Shown here piece by piece: positions 1-8,763 of a stretch of 64,000 nt of DNA. How positions within the stretch are numbered: the first letter of the stretch is position 1; each line of letters opens with the position of its first letter. The notes beneath the pieces are model-generated. The model ran no database searches. It saw only the letters and a program-made list of their open reading frames with translations, and was not told the origin of the DNA. Source of the DNA: Faecalicatena faecalis (GTDB taxonomy: Bacteria; Bacillota; Clostridia; Lachnospirales; Lachnospiraceae); contig NZ_JABACJ020000020.1 of NCBI RefSeq assembly GCF_012524165.2, forward strand, positions 1-64,000. Reading direction: 5' to 3'. Position numbers and translations under genes: made by a program.

Positions 1-1
1 C

Positions 2-64
2 CGAAACTGGGGACAGGTATACGGGGAACTGAGCCTTATGTATGAAGGCCGGCTGCCTATCTAA
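2..64 (+). CDS. 3' end of an unidentified gene (partial)
   Basis: Frame 2 is open from the window edge to a TAA at 62-64 and gives a 20-residue tail that reads like real protein (contains WGQVYGELSLMYEGRLPI). The fragment is too short to assign to a family. A hairpin follows at 144-176, which fits the end of a transcription unit. It could also be a chance open frame. Confidence 0.3.
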   Translation, partial: RNWGQVYGELSLMYEGRLPI

Positions 65-143
65 AGGAATCCAAAACCTTTCAGGCCAGGCGGAAGTCCG
101 GCTGTTCTTGACATACGCAAATATATGCGTTATATATAAACCA

Positions 144-176
144 AGGGCTGAATGCTCATAAAGAAGCCTTCAGCCC
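144..176. terminator. Hairpin between convergent genes
   Basis: AGGGCTGAA and TTCAGCCCT form a 9-bp perfect stem with a 15-nt loop. It lies between the partial gene at the window start and the convergent IclR gene. There is no strong T-run on the plus side and only a loose T-rich stretch on the minus side, so terminator function is inferred. Confidence 0.5.
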
Positions 177-233
177 TACCATTATCATAGAAGATCTGCT
201 TTTACAGAGATTTCTTCACACACTCGGGACTGA

Positions 234-998
234 TTAGTATCCCCCTACCTCTTTAAATATCTGCTCTTTTGTTGCCAAGATCATCTCTTTCAATTCTTCA
301 ATCCGTTCATCACTCATCCGGTCTTTGGGAGCCGAAATGCTGATAGCATAGGAAGGCTTTCCGCTGAAACTTTTCAGAGACACTGCAATACAGCGTACCC
401 CCAGTTCATTCTCCTCATTGTCCATGGCATATCCATTCTTTCGGATATCCTTGATGAGTGCCTCTAATTGTGCAAAATCAGTCACTGTATATTCTGTCAG
501 CCGACGGATATCACTGTGCTCCCAGATATATTGAATTTTCTCATCCGGCATTTCTGCCAGCATCGCTTTACCTACACCGGAGCAGTAGAGTGGGATGCTC
601 TTTCCAACCATAGATACCAGCCGCACAGTGTTGCGTGCAGATTCCACCTTGTCAATATATACGGCATTCATACCATCAAGCTGTACCAGGTGCACGATCT
701 CCCCGGACTGTTCGGCCAGTTGCTTCAGATAAGGCTTTGCAAGATCGACCATATTGTTCTGAGAGAGAATCTGGGTAGAAATCCTGCAAAACTTAAAACT
801 AAGACTATATTTTGATGTTTCCGGGTCCTGCCTAACATAATCCATACAGATAAGCGAGTTCAGAATCCGATGGACGGTACTCTTGTTCAGCTCCAATTCT
901 GTGCTCAATTCCTGTAGTCCCATCGGGCCGGATGCGGCGAGACACTCGATCGTGTGAAAGATACGTTCGGATACCTGGATTGGATTTTTCGTTTCCAT
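234..998 (-). CDS. kdgR: IclR-family transcriptional regulator (KdgR-like)
   Basis: A 254-aa protein with an N-terminal winged helix (QELSTELELNKSTVHRIL, about residues 26-43) and a C-terminal IclR effector domain (VGKSIPLYCSGVGKAMLA). IclR proteins of the KdgR type control pectin and uronate catabolism and sense KDG-type intermediates, which fits the divergent kduI gene. I chose the ATG at 996-998 because AGGAGG lies 10 nt upstream; the open frame reaches to 1097, but the extra 33 codons look non-coding. A promoter with -35 TTGCTA (1066-1071) and -10 TACAAT (1043-1048, 17-nt spacer) is on the minus strand. The family call is firm; the ligand and regulon are inferred from context. Confidence 0.85.
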   Translation of the reverse strand: METKNPIQVSERIFHTIECLAASGPMGLQELSTELELNKSTVHRILNSLICMDYVRQDPETSKYSLSFKFCRISTQILSQNNMVDLAKPYLKQLAEQSGEIVHLVQLDGMNAVYIDKVESARNTVRLVSMVGKSIPLYCSGVGKAMLAEMPDEKIQYIWEHSDIRRLTEYTVTDFAQLEALIKDIRKNGYAMDNEENELGVRCIAVSLKSFSGKPSYAISISAPKDRMSDERIEELKEMILATKEQIFKEVGGY

Positions 999-1042
999 AA
1001 ATGGACAGCCTCCTGACAAGTCATAGTTATAATATACGATGT

Positions 1043-1071
1043 ATTGTATCATGATTAAATAGAAATAGCAA
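1043..1071 (-). promoter_or_regulatory. Promoter of the IclR regulator gene
   Basis: On the minus strand TTGCTA, 17 nt, TACAAT reads as a sigma-A type promoter about 45 nt upstream of the chosen start codon. Seen only as consensus matches. Confidence 0.5.
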
Positions 1072-1190
1072 AGAAAAACAGAGAATAAGATTTGCAAGAT
1101 TTAGTAGAATAAAAGACAGGAAATTGCTTTTTATCTATGCTAAAATAAGCATGTTTGTGTGGGGAAGATCCAGAGACTTAAACAGACCCT

Positions 1191-1219
1191 GGGAATGAAT
1201 CATGCATAATTCAATTCCC
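1191..1219. promoter_or_regulatory. Imperfect palindrome in the kdgR-kduI intergenic region
   Basis: GGGAATGAAT and ATTCAATTCCC flank an ATGCAT centre, forming a dyad about 85 bp upstream of kduI. It is a candidate operator for the divergent IclR protein. The rest of the 303-bp gap between the two genes holds the kdgR promoter and a small ATGCT/AGCAT dyad at 1137-1152; I could not assign a clear kduI promoter. Confidence 0.4.
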
Positions 1220-1301
1220 CACTGTAAAGAGATGACAGGCTGCCTAAAGGTCTGCCATTACGAAGCACAATAATGATTATATTTAGAAAGGAAGCAAAAT
1301 T

Positions 1302-2165
1302 ATGGAATTAAGAACAGCTGCATCACCAAGAGATGTAAAAAACTATACAACCGAACGTTTAAGAGAGGAATTTCTGATTCCACAGCTCTTTTTTGCAGAT
1401 GATATCAAGTTAGTTTACAGCCACATTGACCGTATCATCACAGGTGGAGCAATGCCGGTCAAGGAGACACTTGTACTGAAAGCAGGGGAAGAGCTCCGTG
1501 CAGATTATTTCCTGGAGAGACGTGAGATGGGCGTCATCAACATCGGCGGAACAGGAATCATCACAATCGATGGAAAGACATACGAAGTCGGACATAAAGA
1601 AGGAATGTACATCGGCAGAGGTGCAAAGGATATCACATTTGCAAGTGTAAATGCAGATGCACCTGCAAAATTTTATTTGAATAGTGCACCAGCACATATG
1701 ACCTATCCGACGGTACTGATTAAGAGAGAGGGTGAGCCGTCAGAGGGTGTTGTGATTGTAAAGGACGAGAATAAAGTAGAGCTTGGAAGTCTTGAGGATT
1801 CTAATCACCGTACGATCTGTAAATATATCCTGCCGGGACAGGTAGAGAGCTGTCAGTTGGAAATGGGAATGACCAGTCTGGAGCCGGGAAGTGTTTGGAA
1901 CACAATGCCTTGCCACACCCATGACAGAAGAATGGAAGTTTACATGTATTTCGAGCTGCCCGAGGATGCATTTGTGATGCACTACATGGGTGAGCCGACA
2001 GAGACAAGACATATTGTTGTTAGAAATGAGCAGGCTGTGATTTCACCGAGCTGGTCTATCCATGCAGGAAGCGGCTCCAGGAACTATACATTTATCTGGG
2101 GAATGGTCGGAGAAAATCAGGATTTTGATGATATGGATCACTGTGAAATGAAGGATCTGATGTAA
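1302..2165 (+). CDS. kduI: 4-deoxy-L-threo-5-hexosulose-uronate ketol-isomerase KduI
   Basis: A 287-aa protein that matches KduI along its whole length. KduI converts 5-keto-4-deoxyuronate (the open form of the unsaturated uronate released from pectin or glycosaminoglycan fragments) to 2,5-diketo-3-deoxygluconate. The double cupin fold carries the expected metal ligands H205 and H207 (PCHTHDRR), E212 and H254 (SWSIHAGSG). The ATG follows AGAAAGGAAG. It is the first gene of a run kduI, RpiB-like isomerase, TIM-barrel isomerase, deacetylase. A cytosolic enzyme; length is normal for the family. Confidence 0.95.
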   Translation: MELRTAASPRDVKNYTTERLREEFLIPQLFFADDIKLVYSHIDRIITGGAMPVKETLVLKAGEELRADYFLERREMGVINIGGTGIITIDGKTYEVGHKEGMYIGRGAKDITFASVNADAPAKFYLNSAPAHMTYPTVLIKREGEPSEGVVIVKDENKVELGSLEDSNHRTICKYILPGQVESCQLEMGMTSLEPGSVWNTMPCHTHDRRMEVYMYFELPEDAFVMHYMGEPTETRHIVVRNEQAVISPSWSIHAGSGSRNYTFIWGMVGENQDFDDMDHCEMKDLM

Positions 2166-2248
2166 GATAAGAGTATAGTCACAGATTTCTATGTAAAATA
2201 ATAAGTTTCTTATAACAGAAGAAAGTCAATCAAAGGAGGAAAATTGAG

Positions 2249-2890
2249 ATGAAGATCGCATTGATCAATGAAAACAGCCAGGGTGCAAAGAATGCAATGA
2301 TTTTAAACTCCCTGAAAAAAGTAGTGGAACCGATGGGACACGAAGTATTTAATTATGGAATGTATACAGCAGAGGATGAATGCCAGTTGACATACGTACA
2401 GGTTGGTATCCTGGCAGCAGTGCTGTTGAACTCCGGCGCTGCAGATTACGTTATCACAGGATGCGGAACAGGTGAAGGGGCTATGCTGGCATGTAACTCT
2501 TTCCCGGGAGTAATCTGCGGACATGTTGAGGATGCACTTGATGCATATACATTTGCACAGATCAATGATGGAAATGCAATTGCAATCCCATTTGCAAAAG
2601 GTTTCGGATGGGGCGGAGACCTGAATCTGGAATACATCTTTGAAAAATTATACGTAGAAGAGAGCGGACAGGGATATCCAAGAGAGCGCGCCGTTCCAGA
2701 GCAGAGAAATAAGAAGATTCTGGATGAAGTAAAAAAGGTGACATATCGTAAGCTCACAGATATCTTGAGAGAGCTGGATCAGGAACTTGTAAAGGGTGCA
2801 CTTAGCGGAGAAAAGTTCCAGGAGTTATTCTTTGCAAATTGTAAAGATGAGGAAATTGCAGCAGCCGTGAAAGAGATTTTGGGGTTATAG
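2249..2890 (+). CDS. RpiB/LacA/LacB-family sugar isomerase (DhuI-like)
   Basis: A 213-aa protein of the RpiB/LacA/LacB fold: MKIALINENSQ start, VITGCGTGEGAM phosphate/substrate loop at residues 68-79, and a longer C-terminal helical tail than RpiB (about 150 aa). Streptococcal DhuI, which isomerises the same 4-deoxy-5-hexosulose-uronate as KduI, belongs to this long subfamily, so a parallel or replacement role next to KduI is likely. A strong AAAGGAGG lies upstream. It is 83 bp after kduI and only 3 bp before the next gene, so probably co-transcribed. Galactose- or ribose-phosphate isomerase is the main alternative. Confidence 0.8.
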   Translation: MKIALINENSQGAKNAMILNSLKKVVEPMGHEVFNYGMYTAEDECQLTYVQVGILAAVLLNSGAADYVITGCGTGEGAMLACNSFPGVICGHVEDALDAYTFAQINDGNAIAIPFAKGFGWGGDLNLEYIFEKLYVEESGQGYPRERAVPEQRNKKILDEVKKVTYRKLTDILRELDQELVKGALSGEKFQELFFANCKDEEIAAAVKEILGL

Positions 2891-2893
2891 AAT

Positions 2894-3706
2894 ATGAAGA
2901 TTGGTGTACGTGCCCATGATTATGGGAAAATGGAAATCGAGCAGCTTGCCAAGACGCTTCATTCCGTTGGATATGAAGCTGCACAGCTTGCACTGCCGAA
3001 AGCATTTGCAGGGATAGACAGCTATGAAGATATAACACTCTCCCATTTAGACCGTATTCGTAATGCATTCGAAAAGAATGGAATTGAAATTCCGGTATTT
3101 GGATGCTATATGGATCTGGGCAACCCGGATGAAAGTGTGCGCAGATTTGCGGTAAAGACACTGAAAATGTGTCTGGCATACAGCAAAGAGGTTGGTGCAA
3201 AGGTAGTGGGAACAGAGACCGCATATCCTCATCTGAGCAGGGAAGAGAAGGCCGTTTGGTATCCTTATATGCTTGACAGCATTAAGCGTGTTGTGGAAGA
3301 GGCCCAGAGATTGGATGTAAAGCTGGCAATCGAGCCGGTTTACTGGCATCCGCTTGAGAACCTGGAGGCAGTCATGGATGTAATGGAGCAGGTGGGCGAT
3401 GAGATACATCTGAGGATGATTTTTGATGCATCCAATCTCTTAGAGTTCCCGGATACGACAGACCAGAATGCCTATTGGAGCGAGTGGCTTCGTAATACAG
3501 GAAAATATATTGAGGCGATGCATATTAAAGATTTCTATTTTGATGAAAATAGAAATTATTGTCCGACCCCACTGGGGAAAGGCGCGATTGATTATTCAGC
3601 GATATCAAAGTGGCTACATGAGAACCGGCCGGATATGTATCTACTGCGAGAAGAAATGAATCCGCAGATAGCCCAGGAAGATATTCAGTTCATGAAAAAT
3701 TTATAG
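2894..3706 (+). CDS. Sugar phosphate isomerase/epimerase, xylose-isomerase-like TIM barrel
   Basis: A 270-aa AP-endonuclease-2-type TIM barrel. The barrel strands and metal-site residues can be followed in GTETAYPH (about residue 112), KLAIEPVYWH (146), MIFDASNLLE (176) and EAMHIKDFYFDE (210), with a C-terminal LLREEMNP. Members act as isomerases or epimerases on keto sugars or inositols; the exact substrate is not readable. Its start lies 3 nt after the stop of the RpiB-like gene, which suggests translational coupling and a role in the same uronate or pectin-sugar pathway. Confidence 0.75.
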   Translation: MKIGVRAHDYGKMEIEQLAKTLHSVGYEAAQLALPKAFAGIDSYEDITLSHLDRIRNAFEKNGIEIPVFGCYMDLGNPDESVRRFAVKTLKMCLAYSKEVGAKVVGTETAYPHLSREEKAVWYPYMLDSIKRVVEEAQRLDVKLAIEPVYWHPLENLEAVMDVMEQVGDEIHLRMIFDASNLLEFPDTTDQNAYWSEWLRNTGKYIEAMHIKDFYFDENRNYCPTPLGKGAIDYSAISKWLHENRPDMYLLREEMNPQIAQEDIQFMKNL

Positions 3707-3781
3707 TAAAATAAAGGGGCAGTTTCTGTAGTTTGCAGAGGCTGCCTTTCATCATATTTAAAGCAGGAGGTTTCAATAACA

Positions 3782-4651
3782 ATGTTAAGATTAAGAAGAG
3801 ATATACCTTTATTTCCACAGGGAAAAAAGAAAGCACTGACTTTAAGCTACGACGACGGCGTTACACAGGATGAACGTCTGATTGGTCTAATGCAAAGATA
3901 TGGAATAAAAGGGACGTTTAATATCAATCCCGGGCTGGCGGGAGACAATGACTGGTTGGAGCAGCCGGGAGTCCAGGTGGACCATAATAAGTTTCCGAAG
4001 GAAAAAATAGCAGAGATTTATGAAGGACAGGAGATTGCAGTCCATACGATGACCCACCCGGATCTGCCCAGAGTGCCGGAAGGAATGGCTGCCTACGAGA
4101 TTGCTGAATGCCGCAGGGAGCTGGAAGCCTTAGTGAAGGCACCGGTCACTGGGATGGCTTATCCGTTCGGTACATGGAGCGACAAGGTGAAAAAAGTTGC
4201 GGCTGCCTGTGGAATTTCTTATGCAAGGACTACAAAGCCGACTTTCGGATTTTCACTGCCGGAAGATTTTTTGGAATGGCATCCGACCTGCCATCACACA
4301 GAACCAAGGATGATGGAACTGCTTGAAGAATTTTTAAAGCCAATTGACCAGAATCAGTTCCTTTCTCCGCAGCTTTATTATTTATGGGGCCATGCCTATG
4401 AATTTGACGCACATGATCAGTGGGAAGAAATCGAAGCGTTTCTAAAGAAAGCATCTGGCAGAGTGGACATATGGTATGCTACGAACAAAGAGATCTGTGA
4501 GTACATAAAAGCGGTTCGTAATTTGGTATATTCCGCTACAGGAGATTACATTTATAATCCATCCTGTCTGGATGTTTGGATGCAGATCGATGGAAAAGAG
4601 TACTGTATCAAAAGTGGAGAAACAACAACAATACCATATGAACATCATTAA
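3782..4651 (+). CDS. Polysaccharide deacetylase (NodB homology) family protein
   Basis: A 289-aa protein with NodB motifs: LSYDDG (D24, D25) and HTMTH (H88, H92) give the Asp-His-His metal site, followed by MAYPFGTW and a C-terminal PQLYYLWGHAYEF. No signal peptide is visible, so it is probably cytosolic, unlike peptidoglycan deacetylases. Cytosolic members of this type occur in carbohydrate clusters and may remove acetyl groups from imported oligosaccharides; acetylated pectin fragments would suit this locus (inference). The ATG follows GCAGGAGG. It is the last gene of the first uronate run. Confidence 0.75.
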   Translation: MLRLRRDIPLFPQGKKKALTLSYDDGVTQDERLIGLMQRYGIKGTFNINPGLAGDNDWLEQPGVQVDHNKFPKEKIAEIYEGQEIAVHTMTHPDLPRVPEGMAAYEIAECRRELEALVKAPVTGMAYPFGTWSDKVKKVAAACGISYARTTKPTFGFSLPEDFLEWHPTCHHTEPRMMELLEEFLKPIDQNQFLSPQLYYLWGHAYEFDAHDQWEEIEAFLKKASGRVDIWYATNKEICEYIKAVRNLVYSATGDYIYNPSCLDVWMQIDGKEYCIKSGETTTIPYEHH

Positions 4652-4845
4652 TTTTGAGAGCAATATTCTTTGAAAAATGTGTAATAGAAGCAATATTTAT
4701 AGAAAAACCCCATTTTTTTTGTGCTAGAATAGCAACATAACAAGTGCACAAACAATAAATGATACAAGATGAAATCGAGTATACCATGTGAGAAGAAGAC
4801 CGGTCTGACTGACATGGGAGATTCATTGAAGAGAAGGAGAGTAAC

Positions 4846-5868
4846 ATGGGAAGCATCAAGAAAAAGATTGGGGTTGCGGCTTCCGCAATCGGACTTTTAG
4901 CTGTAGCTGCAACGTTCGTATCTGTTGTAAGTGCTAACAGCAGTGAGAAAGTGGAAATCAGGCTGGCACATAATCAGTCCGCCGGTTCAGAAATTGCAGA
5001 CTCTATTGCAAAATTTTCAGAATTTGTAGCAGAAGACGATTCCAAGAATCTTGACATTAATATTTATGCCAGTGGTGTACTTGGAACCGAGAAGGAAGAG
5101 ATTGAGATGGTCCAGGCAGGAATCCTGGATATGGCAAAGGTAAGCTCCAATACGCTGGGACAGTTTGATGACAGATATGCAATTTTCGCAGTACCATATC
5201 TGTTCGTAGATCAGGAACACTACTATACAGCGATGGAGGAGAGCCAGGAAGTAAAGGATCTGTTTACTGCAACAGAGGACCAGGGCTTTATCGCAATTGG
5301 TTATTATGCAAATGGCTCCAGAAACTTCTACTTAAAGAAAGATGTCTGCTGTGACAGCCCGGAAGTGCTCAAAGGATTAAAAATCCGTTCCATGCCAAGT
5401 TCAACATCTATGGATATGATCGAGAAAATGGGAGGTTCCGCAGTACCGATGGCAGGTAGTGAGACATATACTGCATTGCAGCAGGGAATTGTAGACGGTG
5501 CGGAGAACACGGAGCTGGCACTTACCGTTGACGGACACCAGGATCTGGTTAAATCCTATACATATACTGAACACCAGTATTCTCCTGATATCTATATCAT
5601 CAGTACAAAAATGTGGAACAGCCTGAATGCAGACCAGCAGGATTACCTGGTGGAATGTCTGGAGAAGACAAATGACAACTTCAAGAGCCTGTACAACGGA
5701 ATGATGGAAGAGGCGATTGAAGAGGCACAGTCCCATGGAGTGAATGTTTATAGGGATATTGATAAGAGCGCGTTCATCGAGGCCGTACAGCCAATCCATG
5801 AAGAGTTCTGTGAGAGAGGCGAAGGCTACAAAGCACTCTATGAAGATATCCAGAGTTACGCAGAGTAG
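4846..5868 (+). CDS. TRAP transporter substrate-binding protein (DctP family)
   Basis: A 340-aa extracytoplasmic binding protein. An N-terminal hydrophobic segment (residues 8-30) ending near VSANS is a signal peptide without a lipobox cysteine. The mature part has the DctP pattern: VEIRLAHNQ, LKGLKIRSMPS (about 167), GSAVPMAGSETYTALQQGIVDGAEN in pieces, and YYANGSRNF. It delivers an organic acid to the membrane parts encoded next. In pectin loci such systems carry uronates or unsaturated digalacturonate, so that is the likely cargo. AGAAGGAGAG precedes the ATG. Confidence 0.9.
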   Translation: MGSIKKKIGVAASAIGLLAVAATFVSVVSANSSEKVEIRLAHNQSAGSEIADSIAKFSEFVAEDDSKNLDINIYASGVLGTEKEEIEMVQAGILDMAKVSSNTLGQFDDRYAIFAVPYLFVDQEHYYTAMEESQEVKDLFTATEDQGFIAIGYYANGSRNFYLKKDVCCDSPEVLKGLKIRSMPSSTSMDMIEKMGGSAVPMAGSETYTALQQGIVDGAENTELALTVDGHQDLVKSYTYTEHQYSPDIYIISTKMWNSLNADQQDYLVECLEKTNDNFKSLYNGMMEEAIEEAQSHGVNVYRDIDKSAFIEAVQPIHEEFCERGEGYKALYEDIQSYAE

Positions 5869-5877
5869 GGGGAACAG

Positions 5878-6360
5878 ATGATGAAAATATTAAATAAGAT
5901 AATAGAATACGTACTGGCCATTCTGGTCGTAGTCATGGTGGCTGGATGTTTTTGGCAGATATTCACCCGGTTTATCCTGAATAATCCGAGTTCCTGGACA
6001 GAAGAGCTTCTGCGTTATGCTCTGATCTGGTTGACTATGCTGGGTGTTCCATATGCGTACGGAAAAGAACAGCATATCGCAATTGAATTTATTACAAGTA
6101 CATTTACAAAAAAAGGTACATTGAAAAATAAGATTTTTATTGAAATTCTTGTACTTTTCCTCAGCTCCTTTGTTATGATCGCCGGAGGTATCATGGTTTC
6201 TGTCAATGCGGCAGGACAGGTCTCACCGGCCATGGGAATCCCGATGCAGCTCTACTATATCGGAATCCCGATCTGTGGAGTATTGATGGTAATTTACTCC
6301 GTACAGAGATTGATTCGGTTCATACGTGAATGGAAAGAAACAAAGGAGGAGGGCAAATAA
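5878..6360 (+). CDS. TRAP transporter small permease (DctQ family)
   Basis: A 160-aa membrane protein with four predicted helices (about residues 7-29, 43-62, 83-105, 125-145) and the DctQ signature around NNPSSWTEELLRYALIWLTMLG. It starts 9 nt after the binding protein gene (GGGGGAAC is the RBS) and its stop is directly followed by the large permease ATG. It is the accessory membrane subunit that joins DctM. Confidence 0.9.
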   Translation: MMKILNKIIEYVLAILVVVMVAGCFWQIFTRFILNNPSSWTEELLRYALIWLTMLGVPYAYGKEQHIAIEFITSTFTKKGTLKNKIFIEILVLFLSSFVMIAGGIMVSVNAAGQVSPAMGIPMQLYYIGIPICGVLMVIYSVQRLIRFIREWKETKEEGK

Positions 6361-7665
6361 ATGGAATTACAGGCAGCTTTAGTACTGGTTATATTATTCT
6401 TTTTCCTGCTGGCGATGAGCGTTCCCGTATCATTCAGCATCATCACCTCAGCATTGGTTACAATTATCATGTTCCTGAACCCACAGTTCGGAATGTTTAT
6501 CTCCGCACAGAAACTGGTCAGCGGAATCGATAGCTTTACACTGCTTGCAGTCCCGTTCTTTATCCTGGCAGGCCAGTTGATGAGCAGCGGCGGTATCGCA
6601 AGACGGTTGATCAACCTTGCGATGTTATTCCTTGGTAAAGTACCAGGATCTCTGGCACTGACAAATATTGCAGGAAACGCAATGTTCGGTTCTCTTTCTG
6701 GTTCCGGTATCGCAGCAGCAACTGCAATCGGCGGTGTTATGAACCCATTGGAAAAAGAATCCGGTTATGACGAAGGATTCTCAGCAGCAACTAATATCGC
6801 AACCGCACCAGTTGGACAGTTGATTCCTCCGACGAACGCATTCATCGTATACTCTGCAGCAAGCGGCGGCGCATCTGTTGCTACCTTATTCATGGCAGGA
6901 TGGATACCAGGACTCTTATGGGCATTTGCATGTATGGTCGTTGCATTCCTTTATGCAAAGAAAAAAGGCTATGTAATTAAACGTGATAAGCTGACAGGAA
7001 AGATTATCTTAAAGACAATCTGGGATGCAATTCCAAGCCTTCTGCTGATCGTAATCATTATCGGCGGTATCCTGTCCGGTTACTTTACACCAACAGAGGC
7101 TTCTGGAGTCGCAGTTATTTATGCCTTTATCTTATCCGTATTTGTATATAAGAGCATCAAGGTCTCTGAAATCAAAGATATCCTGGTCAATGCTGCAGTC
7201 ATGACAACAATCGTTATGCTGATCATCGGAGCATCCTCTGTATTGTCATTCGTACTGTCATTCACAGGACTGCCGCAGGCAATCTCAAGTCTGATGCTTG
7301 GAATTTCTGACAACAAGATTGTGATTCTGCTCCTGATCAATGTCATCTTACTGATTGTGGGAACCTTTATGGATATGGCACCGGCACTTCTGATTTTTAC
7401 ACCGATCTTCCTGCCGGTTGTGACAAGCATTGGCATGGACCCAATTCAGTTTGGTGTTATGATGGTTATGAACCTTTCCATCGGTACAATCACACCTCCG
7501 GTCGGAAGCGTATTGTTCGTTGGATGCAGCGTTGCAAAACTAAAAGTAGAAGATGTAATGAGACGTTTGATTCCATATTTTGTGGCAATCGTTGCAGCAT
7601 TACTCTTTGTAACATTTGTGCCGGCATTTAGTACCTGGCTGCCGGGTGTACTCGGCCTGATGTAA
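6361..7665 (+). CDS. TRAP transporter large permease (DctM family)
   Basis: A 434-aa polytopic protein with about 12 hydrophobic segments and DctM landmarks: SVPVSFSI, LAVPFFILAGQLMSSGGIARRLI, GNAMFGSLSGSGIAAATAIG, and MNLSIGTITPPVGSVLF. This is the ion-coupled pore subunit. The ATG follows the DctQ stop without any gap, so translational coupling is expected. A hairpin at 7691-7728 closes the operon. Confidence 0.93.
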   Translation: MELQAALVLVILFFFLLAMSVPVSFSIITSALVTIIMFLNPQFGMFISAQKLVSGIDSFTLLAVPFFILAGQLMSSGGIARRLINLAMLFLGKVPGSLALTNIAGNAMFGSLSGSGIAAATAIGGVMNPLEKESGYDEGFSAATNIATAPVGQLIPPTNAFIVYSAASGGASVATLFMAGWIPGLLWAFACMVVAFLYAKKKGYVIKRDKLTGKIILKTIWDAIPSLLLIVIIIGGILSGYFTPTEASGVAVIYAFILSVFVYKSIKVSEIKDILVNAAVMTTIVMLIIGASSVLSFVLSFTGLPQAISSLMLGISDNKIVILLLINVILLIVGTFMDMAPALLIFTPIFLPVVTSIGMDPIQFGVMMVMNLSIGTITPPVGSVLFVGCSVAKLKVEDVMRRLIPYFVAIVAALLFVTFVPAFSTWLPGVLGLM

Positions 7666-7690
7666 TCTAAGGCAGAGCAAGAAAGAAAAG

Positions 7691-7728
7691 ACGCCGGAAA
7701 ATCCCCCTGCTCAGGGATTTACCGGCGT
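7691..7728 (+). terminator. Terminator after the TRAP operon
   Basis: ACGCCGGAAAATCCC pairs with GGGATTTACCGGCGT around a short loop, then TTGTATT. It overlaps the 3' end of the convergent araC gene, so it may serve both transcripts. Confidence 0.7.
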
Positions 7729-8598
7729 TGTATTGGAAATAAAGAGATTCCGGGCTTTACGGTATTTTAACGGGGACATGGTCATGTAGTTCTTAAAGGT
7801 TTGTTCAAAATGAGTAAGGCTAGCATAGCCTACCATCTCCGCAATCTCCGAAATGCTGTAATCAGTCTCCTCAAGAAGTCGTTTGGCCTTCTGAATCCGG
7901 TGAATATTGATATATTCGCGGATCGTATAACCGGTGACATCCTTGAATAACCGACAGACATAATACTTGCTCAAGAAGAAACGCTCCGCAAGCTGTTCCA
8001 GGGAAATTTCATCCTCGCAGTGTTGAGAGAGATAGTCAGCAATCTCATAAACATGATGGTACTTCTCGTCGTTTGGCAGAAGCGGCAGTTCCTGAGTAGT
8101 GGAATCTAAATCCCGCGAAATATTCAGGAAATAAGAGGTGACGGCAAGCTCTATGGCCTGCTTGTAATTACGTTTTTTATTTTTATATTCTTCCTTGAAT
8201 AGATAATACAGGTTCATGAATTGTTCCTGCTGCTGGGGAGTCAGATGGTAGACACCATAATTCTGATGGAAGAAGCGGACCAGATGCAGGGTATTGAACT
8301 TTTCATCCAGCTCCTTCATCTTATCCAGCGTAACGTAAAGGATGATCCTATTGTGGCCTGTATCTTCTGCAGATACAGATTTTGTCATGTGAATCAGGTT
8401 GGTATCTACAAGGATCAGATCGCCTTTGGAGGCAACGAAATTCCTGTTATTAAAGAAGAAAAGGCGCTGCCCTTCCAGAATATAAAAAATCTCATACTCG
8501 GTGTGGAAATGCTTAACACGCATATCAAATTTGCCGTAGCGGACCATGTGTTCCAGGGAAATGCCGTCAATGGCTGCATAATAAGTGACCTTTTCCAA
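7711..8598 (-). CDS. AraC-family transcriptional regulator (cupin sensor + HTH)
   Basis: A 295-aa regulator with an N-terminal AraC/cupin sensor (HFHTEYEIFYILEGQRLFF, about 30-48; then GDLILVDTNLIHMT) and two C-terminal HTH motifs (SLEQLAERFFLSKYYVCRLFK; SISEIAEMVGYASLTHFEQTFK in pieces, residues about 200-275). It faces the GH105 gene across a 251-bp region full of 32-bp repeats, and probably activates that gene and the locus in response to a pectin-derived sugar. The ATG at 8596-8598 is preceded by GTGAGGTCC on the minus strand. Confidence 0.9.
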   Translation of the reverse strand: MEKVTYYAAIDGISLEHMVRYGKFDMRVKHFHTEYEIFYILEGQRLFFFNNRNFVASKGDLILVDTNLIHMTKSVSAEDTGHNRIILYVTLDKMKELDEKFNTLHLVRFFHQNYGVYHLTPQQQEQFMNLYYLFKEEYKNKKRNYKQAIELAVTSYFLNISRDLDSTTQELPLLPNDEKYHHVYEIADYLSQHCEDEISLEQLAERFFLSKYYVCRLFKDVTGYTIREYINIHRIQKAKRLLEETDYSISEIAEMVGYASLTHFEQTFKNYMTMSPLKYRKARNLFISNTTPVNP

Positions 8599-8619
8599 AG
8601 CTTGGACCTCACTTTCTCT

Positions 8620-8705
8620 TTCATTAAGTATATTTCATCGAACATTCGTAGTTCAATAAGTTTATTCTATTGACCATTCGTAGTTTAATAAGTATATAAT
8701 AAAGG
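8620..8705. repeat. Tandem 32-bp operator-like repeats, cluster 1
   Basis: Two contiguous 32-bp units (8620-8651, 8652-8683) and the start of a third (from 8684) share TTCAATAAGT at the front and GAACATTCGTAG at the end. CATTCGTAGTTYAATAAGT recurs exactly 32 bp apart (8643-8661 and 8675-8693). The spacing is three helical turns, which suits AraC-type proteins on one DNA face. The repeats overlap a TTGACC-N18-TATAAT promoter. Confidence 0.7.
8671..8700 (+). promoter_or_regulatory. Promoter of the GH105 gene within the repeats
   Basis: TTGACC at 8671-8676, an 18-nt spacer and TATAAT at 8695-8700 lie about 150 bp upstream of the GH105 start, inside the repeat array. Consensus match only. Confidence 0.5.
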
Positions 8706-8763
8706 AAGAAAAAAATCCATAACAGGAATAGGAAAAATCGGATATCGTATGGAACATAAGCAG

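Noticed and set aside
234..1097. Longer start for the IclR regulator at 1097
   Set aside because: The extra 33 residues are a Tyr/Ile-rich translation of promoter DNA; AGGAGG supports the ATG at 998.
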